Positions 39,224-47,730 are shown, counted from the stretch's first letter. The stretch is DNA of 64,000 nucleotides from Streptomyces sp. NBC_01217 (GCF_035994185.1 NZ_CP108538.1:3534001-3598000), one strand, 5' to 3'. Notes: generated from the letters alone by a model not told the origin. A program made the numbers and translations.

Positions 39224-39485
39224 GAACCACCGCGCCCGGGAGAACCTCCCCCGCGAGAGCAGCCTCCGCCCTCTCTCCCATGCTCCAGCGCCTCGCCGCC
39301 GAGGGCGCCACCGGCGCATCGAGGACATCCTGATCACCCTCGGCACCCAGTACCACCTGATCCGGCTGCTCAAGGCACGCGGCACCAGCGGTCTCTTCCT
39401 CTACCTGGTGCTGGACTCCGCCCGCGCCAACCTGGCGATGGCCCGCCACCGGCTGAAGCGGATCGAAGCAGAACTGGAGGTCTGA
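39220..39485 (+). pseudogene. Second small paralogue, interrupted by a 1-nt frameshift
   Basis: Translation from the ATG at 39220, coupled by an ATGA overlap to the gene before it, runs through [18 protein letters not shown] and then meets a stop at about 39333. The expected continuation [18 protein letters not shown] is in another frame from 39318 and runs to the TGA at 39483-39485, but that frame has no start codon of its own. One missing base between about 39306 and 39320 would join the two into a protein of about 88 residues matching its upstream paralogue. It may be a true lesion, a sequencing error, or less likely a programmed shift. Confidence 0.65.
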
Positions 39486-39502
39486 CCTCCGCCGCACGCC
39501 CC

Positions 39503-40090
39503 TCAGCGGCGCCGCGCCCCACCGGGTGCGGCGTCGCCCGCCACAGGCCCGGTCGTCCGGTACGCCGCAACCTGCCTGCCCGCCGGCCGCCCCCTCTCCA
39601 CCCAGTCGGTCCGCACCCAGTACAGGACGTCGTCCTTGCGCTCCCGCCGGCCGATCCGCACGGCCTTGAGCCACAGCCCGGCCCCGGCACCCGCGAGCAC
39701 CAGCCCACCGGCGCCGGGCAGCAGGAACCCACTGGCGATCGCCACGAGGAATGCGCCCAGCAGCCACCACCGGTGCCCGCGACGCCAGTTGCGTACGGTC
39801 ACGGCCCGGTCCTGGAGGAAGTCGGTCCGCCCGGCACGGGTGGCGGCCCGGGCCAGTTCCGCGTACCTGCCTCCACGTACGAGCGCCACCACCACTGCGG
39901 TGACCAGGAAGAGCGCGGCTCCGGCGAGCAGTCCGATCCGCCGGCCGGTGAGCCCCGGGACGAGCGCGCCGACAGCGGCGGCGAGCAGCCCCGGCCACCA
40001 CAGCACTGCGGCTCCTGCCCGTACGATCACGGCCACCCTTGCCAACGACTGCGCTCCGCGCCCCACGTCCGTACCCCTCTCGACAGCCAT
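39503..40090 (-). CDS. Hypothetical membrane protein
   Basis: A 195-residue protein with two pairs of predicted membrane helices, about 20-45 and 52-70, then 107-124 and 126-142, joined by a basic cytoplasmic loop (RTDFLQDRAVTVRNWRRG). The last 50 residues are a soluble basic tail. I do not recognise a family. ATG at 40090. It converges on the small-protein pair and lies 119 nt downstream of the RpiR regulator, on the same strand, so it could be the tail of the lyase-regulator unit. Confidence 0.6.
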   Translation of the reverse strand: MAVERGTDVGRGAQSLARVAVIVRAGAAVLWWPGLLAAAVGALVPGLTGRRIGLLAGAALFLVTAVVVALVRGGRYAELARAATRAGRTDFLQDRAVTVRNWRRGHRWWLLGAFLVAIASGFLLPGAGGLVLAGAGAGLWLKAVRIGRRERKDDVLYWVRTDWVERGRPAGRQVAAYRTTGPVAGDAAPGGARRR

Positions 40091-40209
40091 CGGTGCTGTT
40101 TACGTGGGCGCAGATTAATGGCCGTGTCTGAGCAATTTCTGAAAATCCGCAGTGATTCCCGGACTCCCGGACTCCCGGCCGAGCATCCGTCAGTAGCCCC
40201 GGCCCGCGC

Positions 40210-41052
40210 TCACTCGGCGAACAGACCGCGCGCCGCCGCCCGTGCGTCGAACTCCTCCAGCCGCGCCTGCGCGTCGGGCAGGTCGTCGCACATCGCCTCC
40301 AGCAGCACCCGCCCCAGCAGCATCGGCGCACATGCCGTGTCGAAGGCGAGCCCGGTGCCGACGGCCGCCGGAATCAGTAGATCGCTGTGTCTGGCCACCG
40401 GGGCGAACGCCGAATCGGCCACCGACACCACGGTCAGCCCCTGTTCCTGGGCGTACGCGAGCGCGTCCACGACCTCCTTCGGGTGGCGCGGCAGCGCGAA
40501 GCAGACCAGCGCGCTCGCCCCTGCCCGCCGCGCGGCGTCGATACGGTCGCGCAGCATGCTGCCGCCCTCGTCGAGCACCCGCACATCCGGGTGGACCTTG
40601 GCTGCGAAGTAGCCGAAGCCACGCGCCTGCGAGGAGGCGGCGCGCAGCCCGAGCACGGGCAGCGGCCGTGACGCGGCGAGCAGCCGTCCCGCCCGCTCGA
40701 CGGGAGTGGGGTCGGCGAGCAGCTCGGCGAGGTGCTGCAGGTTCTCGATCTCGGCGTGGACGGCCTGCTGGTATTCGTTGTACGTGTCGTCGACGGCGCC
40801 CGCCGCCTCACCGGATCCCGGCGCGACCTCCCGCAGGTGCTTGCGCAGCGCCGGATACCCGTCGAATCCGAGCGCGACGGCGAAACGGGTGACGGACGGC
40901 TGGCTGACCCCGGCCAGCTCGGCCAGTTCCACGCTGGACAGGAACGGCACATCAGCGGCCCGCCGGACCATGGAGTGCGCGATGCGCCGCTGGGTGGGCG
41001 TGAGCCGGTGCCCCTCGAAGAGCTGCTGCAACCGCGCGGCCGGGCTGCTCAT
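40210..41052 (-). CDS. RpiR/MurR family transcriptional regulator
   Basis: A 280-residue regulator. The N-terminal RpiR helix-turn-helix (about 1-75) includes SSVELAELAGVSQPSVTRFAV; the C-terminal SIS domain (about 118-255) has PLPVLGLRAASSQARGFGYF and ALVCFALPRHPKEVVDALAYA. SIS domains usually sense phosphosugars, but RpiR members also control amino-acid and amine catabolism. ATG at 41052 overlaps the stop of the lyase gene by 4 bp and has AAGGGGGA upstream, so lyase and regulator are coupled. It probably controls the lyase and the divergent importer through palindromes at 42718-42763. Confidence 0.85.
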   Translation of the reverse strand: MSSPAARLQQLFEGHRLTPTQRRIAHSMVRRAADVPFLSSVELAELAGVSQPSVTRFAVALGFDGYPALRKHLREVAPGSGEAAGAVDDTYNEYQQAVHAEIENLQHLAELLADPTPVERAGRLLAASRPLPVLGLRAASSQARGFGYFAAKVHPDVRVLDEGGSMLRDRIDAARRAGASALVCFALPRHPKEVVDALAYAQEQGLTVVSVADSAFAPVARHSDLLIPAAVGTGLAFDTACAPMLLGRVLLEAMCDDLPDAQARLEEFDARAAARGLFAE

Positions 41053-42644
41053 GCTGTCCCCCTTGTACTGGTGAGTCCGGTGTCCCGGCTCGTTCCGGTG
41101 AGTCCGGTGTTCCACAGATCCGTGCAGCGGTCGAGCAGTTCCCCGGCCGCCGTCTTCACATCATCGGTGAGCGGCCGGTCCGCGAGGTCCGCGTCGAGCA
41201 GTGAATCGGCGAGCGCGAACGCCCGCCCGACCGGCAGCTCAGGATCGGGCCGCAGATCGCGCAGGCGCAACGCCCGTACGGCGGAGACGAGTTCGCAGGC
41301 GACGACCTGCCGGTAGGCACCGCAGGCGCGCAGTGCCTGACGGGCGGCCAGCGAGGCGAAGCTGGCCTGCTCCTCGACCCCGCGGGAGAGCACGGCATGC
41401 CCGAGCGAGGCGGGCGCGGAGAACGCCCGCAGATCACCGAGGGCCGCCCCGGCCGCGTACTCCAGGATCATCACGCCCGAGGCGGCGGGCTCGCCGTCCG
41501 CGAGGAACGGCCGCAGCCGGGTGAAGGACGGCTCGTTGAGAGCCGAGAGCCGGGAGGTGGAGAGCCGGGCCACCTGGGTGACCGCGAGCCTGAAGTGATC
41601 GAGAGCCAGGGCGAGTTGGGCCATGTAGAAGCCGCCGTGGTGGTAGGCGGCGGGGCTGTCGTTGAGACCGGCGTCCGGGCAGATCAGCGGGTTCTCGGCG
41701 GCGGCGTTGATCTCGACGGCGAGGACACGTTCGAGCGCGTCGGCGGCGTCCTGCGCGGGGCCGTGGATCTGCGGCAGACAGCGGAATCCGTACGGGTCCT
41801 GGATCCGGCCGAGCGGCGGTCCCGGGCGGTCGGGGGCGCCGAGCAACTGCCGCATCCGCGCCGCTACCTGGTACGAGCCGGGGTGCGGACGGGCGGCGTG
41901 GACCGGCTCGGCGTACGCCTCGTACGAACCGTCGACCGCGAGCAGCGAGAGCGCGGCGACCGCTTCGGTGGCGGTGACGAGCCGGCGCAGCTCGTCGAGC
42001 GCGAGGGCCGCCTGGCCGAGGGTCAGGGCGTTGCTGCTGATCAGGGCGAGGGCGTCGTTGTTGTCGAGCGGCTGGGGCTCCGGGGCGGCGCCGGGCCCCT
42101 GCCAGGGGTGCTCCCCGGCGATCGCGAGTCCGACCTGGGCGAGAGCCGCGATGTCACCGGTACCGACCGAACCGAACTCGTTGACCACCGGATGCGCGCC
42201 GGCCTCCAGCGCCTCGCAGAGAGCGACGACGACGGCGAGCCGCAGTCCGGCGCCGCCCGCGAGCAGCTGGTTGGCGCGCACGGCGAGCATGGCGCGGACC
42301 TCGCGGGCGGGCAGCGGGTCGCCGATGGCCCCGGCGTGGCTGCGCAGCAGGCGCAGCCCGTGATCGGCGGCGGCCTCGGTGGGTACGCCCTCGCTGCGAT
42401 TGGCGCCGACCCCGGTGGAGCGCCCGTACACCCGCCCGGTCGCGGCGAGCTCGCGGGCGGCCGTCCAGGACCGGTCGACACGCCTCATCGCCTCGGCACC
42501 GGGCACGGGCCGGGCGGTACCACGGGCGATCCGGACGACATCGGCGACGGGAAGGGTCCGGCCGTCGAGCTCGACGACGGAGACGGCATGGTCCGCGGCC
42601 CACCCACCGAAGGGCGAGGAGTCCATCATGTGGGACGACATCAT
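41049..42644 (-). CDS. HAL-family ammonia-lyase homologue with altered MIO triad
   Basis: A 531-residue member of the histidine/phenylalanine ammonia-lyase fold. Conserved features are VYGRSTGVG with the catalytic Tyr (about 73), NEFGSVGTGDIAALAQ (154-170), RIQDPYGFRCLPQIHG (280-295) and INAAAENPL. Ordinary histidases have Ala-Ser-Gly before the Asp, which cyclises to the electrophile MIO; here it is Gly-Thr-Gly (161-163, codons 42156-42164), so MIO formation is unlikely. An enzyme without MIO would need a good leaving group such as trimethylamine. Two ATGs at 42644/42641 follow GGAGG at 8 nt. Divergent from a betaine-type importer and 2.2 kb from hutU. It may be annotated hutH, but I would not call it histidase. 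Confidence 0.85.
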   Translation of the reverse strand: MMSSHMMDSSPFGGWAADHAVSVVELDGRTLPVADVVRIARGTARPVPGAEAMRRVDRSWTAARELAATGRVYGRSTGVGANRSEGVPTEAAADHGLRLLRSHAGAIGDPLPAREVRAMLAVRANQLLAGGAGLRLAVVVALCEALEAGAHPVVNEFGSVGTGDIAALAQVGLAIAGEHPWQGPGAAPEPQPLDNNDALALISSNALTLGQAALALDELRRLVTATEAVAALSLLAVDGSYEAYAEPVHAARPHPGSYQVAARMRQLLGAPDRPGPPLGRIQDPYGFRCLPQIHGPAQDAADALERVLAVEINAAAENPLICPDAGLNDSPAAYHHGGFYMAQLALALDHFRLAVTQVARLSTSRLSALNEPSFTRLRPFLADGEPAASGVMILEYAAGAALGDLRAFSAPASLGHAVLSRGVEEQASFASLAARQALRACGAYRQVVACELVSAVRALRLRDLRPDPELPVGRAFALADSLLDADLADRPLTDDVKTAAGELLDRCTDLWNTGLTGTSRDTGLTSTRGTA

Positions 42645-42717
42645 GCGCGAACCCTCCTCATTCAGACACTGCGTCTCGCCGCTCGGGCTTCTGTAACCAG
42701 TGTTTTACCCCGAGGCA

Positions 42718-42763
42718 TTGACAACCTATTCAGTCAACAAGAACTCTGCATGACTATATGCAG
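42718..42763. promoter_or_regulatory. Divergent control region with two palindromes, candidate RpiR operator
   Basis: TTGAC-N10-GTCAA (42718-42737) and CTGCAT-N6-ATGCAG (42746-42763) lie in the 138 nt between the divergent lyase and ABC genes. AGTCAACA inside the first also occurs at the hut promoter (38867-38874). Confidence 0.5.
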
Positions 42764-42782
42764 CCGGGGCAAGGGACGATCG

Positions 42783-43913
42783 ATGATCAAATTCGACGCA
42801 GTGAACAAGCGTTTCCCGAGCGGCACGACAGCAGTTCATGAGCTCAGCCTGACCATGCCGGAGGGCGGCATCACCGTCCTGGTCGGTTCGTCCGGCTGCG
42901 GCAAGACCACCACTCTCCGGATGATCAACCGTATGGTCGATCCGAGCTCCGGCACGATCACGCTCGGCGGCCGGAACATCCTCGAAGCGGACGCCGCCGA
43001 GCTCCGCCGGGGCATCGGATACGTCATCCAGCAGGCCGGGCTCTTTCCGCACCGCACGATCCTCGACAACATCGCCACGGTCCCGCTGCTGCTGGGCCAC
43101 GGACGAAAGCGCGCCCGGGCCCGCGCGGCCGAACTGCTGGAGACGGTCGGACTTCCGGCAGACGCCGCCAAGCGCTACCCGCACCAGCTCTCCGGCGGCC
43201 AGCAGCAGCGCGTCGGTGTCGCACGTGCGCTCGCCGCCGATCCGCCGGTGCTGCTGATGGACGAGCCGTTCGGCGCGGTCGACCCCGTCGTCAGGACCCA
43301 GCTCCAGGACGAGCTGCTCCGCCTCCAGCAGGAGCTGAACAAGACCATCGTCTTCGTCACCCATGACATCGACGAGGCGGTGCGGCTCGGCGACCGGATC
43401 GCCGTCTTCCGCACCGGCGGTCATCTGGTGCAGTGCGCACCGCCCGCCGAACTCCTCGCGCGCCCGGCCGACGACTTCGTCGCCGACTTCCTCGGCGCCG
43501 AACGCGGCCTGAAGCTGCTCTCCTTGAGCACGCTCGCGGATCTCCCCCGACAGCCGGCGACGACGGTACGGGCCGACGAACCCGCCCCCGCCGGGCGCGC
43601 CGACTGGCAGCTGGTCGTCTCCGCCAAGGGCGAACCCCTCGGCTGGCTGGACCCGGCAGCCGCTCCGTCGGGCCCGGCGGGCGACGCCCCGCTGCTCCCC
43701 GTACGGCCGCTGCGCGACACCGACTCGCTGCTCTCCGCGCTGAACGAGTCGGTCGCTTCCCCGGCCGGCCTGATAGCCCGGGTCGACGAGGCGGGCGTAC
43801 TGACCGGGGTCACCGCGCGCGAGGCCGTCCACGTGCGGGCTGGGGACGCCCACACCGCAGCGGTCGCGACCCCTGGGCCCATGACGGTTCCGGCCGGAAA
43901 GGGCAGCGCATGA
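42783..43913 (+). CDS. Quaternary-amine-type ABC importer, ATP-binding protein
   Basis: ATPase of an OpuA/ProV-type importer for betaine-like compounds, 376 residues. Walker A GSSGCGKTT (35-43), signature LSGGQQQR (136-143), Walker B VLLMDEP (156-162) and the switch His in VFVTHDIDEAV. The C-terminal 90 residues look like a CBS-type regulatory module (PLGWLDPA, then a segment ending GVTAREAVHV), found in glycine betaine ATPases that sense ionic strength or nucleotides. ATG at 42783 with AAGGGA 6 nt upstream. Its TGA overlaps the next ATG by 4 bp. Confidence 0.9.
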   Translation: MIKFDAVNKRFPSGTTAVHELSLTMPEGGITVLVGSSGCGKTTTLRMINRMVDPSSGTITLGGRNILEADAAELRRGIGYVIQQAGLFPHRTILDNIATVPLLLGHGRKRARARAAELLETVGLPADAAKRYPHQLSGGQQQRVGVARALAADPPVLLMDEPFGAVDPVVRTQLQDELLRLQQELNKTIVFVTHDIDEAVRLGDRIAVFRTGGHLVQCAPPAELLARPADDFVADFLGAERGLKLLSLSTLADLPRQPATTVRADEPAPAGRADWQLVVSAKGEPLGWLDPAAAPSGPAGDAPLLPVRPLRDTDSLLSALNESVASPAGLIARVDEAGVLTGVTAREAVHVRAGDAHTAAVATPGPMTVPAGKGSA

Positions 43914-44554
43914 CCATCGACCGGTCGTGGATCTCCGACCACGCGAGCAACCTCGCCACCCTCACCGTCTCCCATCTCCAGGCCGCCCTGACCGCCGTGC
44001 TCCTCGGCCTGCTGATCTCGCTCCCGCTGGCCGTCCTGGCCCACCGGGTGCGCCCCCTGCGCGGCTTCCTCCTGGGCCTGTCGAACATCCTCTTCACGAT
44101 CCCGTCCATCGCGGTCTTCGTCCTTCTCCTGCCGGTGTCCGGCCTCACCCGCACCACCACGGTGATCGGCCTGACCGTCTACACACTGGTCGTGCTCCTC
44201 CGCAACACGGTCGAGGGCCTGGACTCCGTCCCGGCGCGCACCAGGGAGGCCGCCAAAGCCATGGGCACCCGCCCGTTGCGCATCCTGCTCGCCGTCGAGC
44301 TCCCCCTCGCCCTCCCCGTGATCATGGCGGGCGTACGGATCGCCACGGTCATGTCGATCTCGCTGGTCAGCGTGGCCACGTACATCGGCGACGGCGGCCT
44401 CGGCCAGCTCTTCACCGACGGGTTCCAGCGCAACTTCCCGACCCCGGTGGTCGTCGGCACCGCCCTGACCCTGCTGCTCGCGCTGGTCGCGGACGCGGCG
44501 CTGGTGGCCGTGCAGTACGTGCTCACCCCCTGGAAGCGGAAGCAGAGGGCCTGA
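43910..44554 (+). CDS. Quaternary-amine-type ABC importer, permease 1
   Basis: Integral membrane subunit, 214 residues, five to six helices. The coupling-loop motif with EAAKAMGTRPLRILLAVELP (about 114-133) is the BPD_transp_1 signature of the OpuAB/ProW family. GDGGLGQLFTDGF is the usual periplasmic-side block. ATG at 43910 overlaps the ATPase stop, so subunits are made together. It heterodimerises with permease 2, three bases further on. Confidence 0.9.
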   Translation: MTIDRSWISDHASNLATLTVSHLQAALTAVLLGLLISLPLAVLAHRVRPLRGFLLGLSNILFTIPSIAVFVLLLPVSGLTRTTTVIGLTVYTLVVLLRNTVEGLDSVPARTREAAKAMGTRPLRILLAVELPLALPVIMAGVRIATVMSISLVSVATYIGDGGLGQLFTDGFQRNFPTPVVVGTALTLLLALVADAALVAVQYVLTPWKRKQRA

Positions 44555-44557
44555 CCG

Positions 44558-45220
44558 ATGTACGAACTCTTCGCGAACCTCGGCACCTGGCTGACCAGCG
44601 CCGAACAGTGGCAGGGCCCGGACGGCATCGGGCACCGCCTGGCCGAGCATCTCCAGTACTCGCTCCTCGCCACCTTGATCGCGACGGCCATCGCGCTCCC
44701 GATCGGCCTGCTCATCGGCCACACGGGGCGCGGCGCGTTCCTCGCCATCAACCTCTCGTCGTTCGGCCGGGCGCTCCCCACGGTCGGCCTGGTGGTGCTG
44801 GTCTTCCTGGCCAGCGGTCTGTCGATGACCCCCGTGTACGTGGCGCTGGTCGCCCTCGCCGTCCCGTCGATCGTCACCAACACCTACGCCGGGATGACCG
44901 CCGTCGACCCGGAGGTGAAGAACGCCGCCCGCGGCCAGGGCATGCGTGGCCACCAGATCCTGTGGCAGGTGGAACTCCCCCTCGCCCTCCCCCTGATCAT
45001 GACCGGCCTGCGCCTCGCCCTGATCCAGGTCGTCGCCACCGCCACGGTCGCCGCCTACGTCAGCTTCGGCGGCCTCGGCCGGTACGTCTTCGACGGCCTG
45101 GCCCAGCGTGACCTCGTCCAGGTACTGGGCGGCGCGGTCCTGGTGGCGGTCGTGGCCGTCGCCCTGGACCTGGCCCTGTCCGGACTGCAGCGCATCCTCT
45201 TCCGCCACCGCACCGCCTGA
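44558..45220 (+). CDS. Quaternary-amine-type ABC importer, permease 2
   Basis: Second membrane subunit, 220 residues, six helices. It carries the same coupling motif (NAARGQGMRGHQILWQVELP, about 126-145) and FGGLGRYVFDGLAQ. Two different permeases with one ATPase and a separate binding protein is the OpuB/OpuC arrangement rather than the fused OpuA one. ATG at 44558, 3 nt after permease 1. Confidence 0.9.
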   Translation: MYELFANLGTWLTSAEQWQGPDGIGHRLAEHLQYSLLATLIATAIALPIGLLIGHTGRGAFLAINLSSFGRALPTVGLVVLVFLASGLSMTPVYVALVALAVPSIVTNTYAGMTAVDPEVKNAARGQGMRGHQILWQVELPLALPLIMTGLRLALIQVVATATVAAYVSFGGLGRYVFDGLAQRDLVQVLGGAVLVAVVAVALDLALSGLQRILFRHRTA

Positions 45221-45231
45221 GGAGACCACCC

Positions 45232-46191
45232 ATGACCCACCACCCCCACAGCCCTACCCGCCGCTCCCTGCTGGGCGGCCTCCTCGCCGCGGCCGCCGTA
45301 CCCGCACTCGCGGCCTGCAGCAGCGGCATCACCTCGCTCGACGGCCAGGACGCAGGCAGCAGCGGCGGCGCCGGCTCCAGCGCCGGCGGCATCACCATCG
45401 GCACGGCCAACTTCACCGAGAACCAGTTGCTCGGCTACCTGTACGCCGAAGCCCTGCAGACCGCCGGAGTGAAGACGAAGGTCCGCGCCAACCTGGGCAC
45501 CCGCGAGATCCTCATCCCCGCTCTCAAGGGCGGCGACATCGATCTGCTCCCCGAGTACCAGGGCGCACTCCTGCACTACCTCGACCCGAAGGCGAAGGCC
45601 ACCGAGGAGGGCGAGATGCAGAACGCCCTGGCCATCGCCCTGCCCAAGGGCCTCCAGATCCTCCCGTACGGCATGGCCGAGGACTCGGACGCCTTCGTCG
45701 TCACCCCCGCGACCGCCGAGAAGTACGGCCTGTCCTCCCTCGCCGACCTGGCGAAGCAGAACGGAAAGCTCATCATCGGCGCGGCCCCCGAGGTGAAGAA
45801 GCGGACGGTCGGGGCGGTAGGCCTGAAGGACGTGTACGGAGTCGAGTTCAAGGAGTTCAAGTCGCTGGATTCCTCCGGACCGCTGGTCAAGGGGGCCCTG
45901 AAGAAAGGCGACGTCGACGTCGCCAACCTCTTCACCACCGACACGGACATCACCACCGAGGGCTGGGTGGTCCTCACCGACCCCAAGAACCTGATCCCCG
46001 GCCAGCACGTGGTCCCCCTGATCGCGGACCGCGCGGCGGACTCCACGGTCCGCAAGGCACTGGCCCGCCTGGGCGCCACGCTCACGACGAAGGACCTCAC
46101 GGAGCTGAACCGCCTGGTGGACAAGGACAAGAAGGATCCAGAGGACGTGGCGCACGACTGGGCCGCGGCGCACGGCCTGGCACAGAAGTAA
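45232..46191 (+). CDS. Quaternary-amine-type ABC importer, substrate-binding lipoprotein
   Basis: A 319-residue binding protein of the OpuAC type. The twin Arg at 10-11 before a hydrophobic run suggests Tat export, and the lipobox LAAC places the lipidated Cys at 29. The mature protein opens ITIGTANFTENQLLGYLYAE and has GDIDLLPEYQGALLHY, typical of choline/betaine binding proteins, where aromatic residues cage the trimethylammonium group. Ligand is inferred to be a betaine, possibly of histidine. ATG at 45232 with GAGGAG 6 nt upstream. Confidence 0.88.
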   Translation: MTHHPHSPTRRSLLGGLLAAAAVPALAACSSGITSLDGQDAGSSGGAGSSAGGITIGTANFTENQLLGYLYAEALQTAGVKTKVRANLGTREILIPALKGGDIDLLPEYQGALLHYLDPKAKATEEGEMQNALAIALPKGLQILPYGMAEDSDAFVVTPATAEKYGLSSLADLAKQNGKLIIGAAPEVKKRTVGAVGLKDVYGVEFKEFKSLDSSGPLVKGALKKGDVDVANLFTTDTDITTEGWVVLTDPKNLIPGQHVVPLIADRAADSTVRKALARLGATLTTKDLTELNRLVDKDKKDPEDVAHDWAAAHGLAQK

Positions 46192-46209
46192 GCGAAAAGG
46201 AGCACCCTC

Positions 46210-47658
46210 ATGGCCGACTCTCTCGTCGAGCGCCGCTCGATCGACGTCGTACCGGACGACGAACGTCACGGCACCGCGTTCAGCCAGTTCACGCTCTGGC
46301 TCGGCGCGAACCTCCAGATCACCGCCGTCGTCACCGGCGCGCTCGCGGTCGTCTTCGGCGGCGGCGCGTTCTGGTCGGTCATCGGTCTGGCGCTGGGCAA
46401 TCTGCTCGGCGGAGCCGTGATGGCCCTGCACTCCGCGCAGGGCCCGCGTCTGGGACTGCCCCAGATGATCCAGTCCCGCGCCCAGTTCGGGGTGAAGGGC
46501 GCAGTCGTACCGCTACTCCTGGTGATCGTGATGTACGTCGGCTTCTTCGCCAGCGGCAGCGTGCTGGCGGGGCAGGCGGTCGGGGAGCTCACCCACCTCG
46601 GCGAGACGCCCGGCATCGTCATCTTCGCGCTGGTCACAGCCGTGATGGCGGCGATCGGCTATCGCGTCATCCATGTGCTCGGCCGGGTCGCCGGCGTGAT
46701 CTGCGCGCTCGCCTTCGTCTATCTCGGCATGCGGCTGCTCGGACGCATCGACCTCGGGGCCGTCCTCGCCGACCGCGCCTTCGATCTCCCGATGTTCCTG
46801 CTCGCGGTCTCGCTCGCCGCGTCCTGGCAGCTGGCGTTCGGCCCGTACGTCGCCGACTACTCCCGCTATCTGCCGCGTACGACCAGTGCCCGCGCCACCT
46901 TCTGGTGGACGCTCTCCGGCTCGGCGCTCGGCTCCCAGTGGTCCATGGTCTTCGGCGTGCTGGTCGCGGCCACCGCCGGGGACGCGTTCCTGGCGGGCCA
47001 GGTCGGCTATGTCGTCGCCCTCGGCGGGACCGGTCTGATCGCCTCGTTCCTGTACTTCGTGATCGCGCTCGGCAAGCTGACCATCAATGTCCTCAACACC
47101 TACGGCGGCTTCATGTCGATGGTGACCGGCATCAGCGGCTTCCGCGGTCAAAAGACCCTCTCCCCGCGCGGCCGGGTTCTCTACATCACGGTCATCATGC
47201 TCGCCGGGACGGCCGTCGCCCTGCTCGGCAAGGACAGCTTCCTCACCTCCTTCAAGGACTTCCTGCTCTTCCTGCTGACCTTCTTCACCCCGTGGTCGGC
47301 GATCAACCTGGTCGACTACTACCTGATCTCGCGAGAGCGCTACGACATCCCGGCCCTGGCCGATCCGCGCGGGCGCTACGGCGCGTGGCGCTGGGACGCC
47401 CTGGCGGTCTACGGGATCGGGCTGATCGCCCAGCTGCCGTTCCTGGTGACGCACTTCTACACCGGGCCGCTGGTCGAGCCACTGGGCGGGGCCGACATCT
47501 CGTGGGTGATCGGCCTGCTCGTACCGGCACTGCTGTACTGGCTGCTCGCCCGCCGCAACACCGCGCACATCCCGGAACGTACGATCCTCCCCGCCCGGAC
47601 GACAGCGGGCGAGAACAGCGGGACCGGCACCTCCGACGCCGCGGCCGCCCGCGCGTAG
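46210..47658 (+). CDS. NCS1 family nucleobase/hydantoin/allantoin-type permease
   Basis: A 482-residue secondary transporter with 12 predicted helices. Family features include FTLWLGANLQITAVVTGAL (helix 1), AASWQLAFGPYVADYSRYLP (helix 6) and FFTPWSAINLVDYYL. NCS1 members carry cytosine, allantoin, hydantoins or thiamine-like rings with sodium or protons. It follows the binding protein by 18 nt and is probably the last gene of the importer operon, which would make sense if the pathway also uses an imidazole- or hydantoin-ring intermediate such as urocanate. ATG at 46210 with AAGGAG upstream. Confidence 0.87.
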   Translation: MADSLVERRSIDVVPDDERHGTAFSQFTLWLGANLQITAVVTGALAVVFGGGAFWSVIGLALGNLLGGAVMALHSAQGPRLGLPQMIQSRAQFGVKGAVVPLLLVIVMYVGFFASGSVLAGQAVGELTHLGETPGIVIFALVTAVMAAIGYRVIHVLGRVAGVICALAFVYLGMRLLGRIDLGAVLADRAFDLPMFLLAVSLAASWQLAFGPYVADYSRYLPRTTSARATFWWTLSGSALGSQWSMVFGVLVAATAGDAFLAGQVGYVVALGGTGLIASFLYFVIALGKLTINVLNTYGGFMSMVTGISGFRGQKTLSPRGRVLYITVIMLAGTAVALLGKDSFLTSFKDFLLFLLTFFTPWSAINLVDYYLISRERYDIPALADPRGRYGAWRWDALAVYGIGLIAQLPFLVTHFYTGPLVEPLGGADISWVIGLLVPALLYWLLARRNTAHIPERTILPARTTAGENSGTGTSDAAAARA

Positions 47659-47730
47659 CCGGCAAGGACGCGCAGCCGGCAAAGAGGGGGGTTAGCCCCA
47701 CTGCCCCCGGCGCCCCCGATTCGTACCGTA

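Noticed and set aside
41049..42644. Plain histidine ammonia-lyase (hutH)
   Set aside because: The MIO-forming triad is missing, and the gene is coupled to its own regulator and divergent importer rather than to the hut operon.
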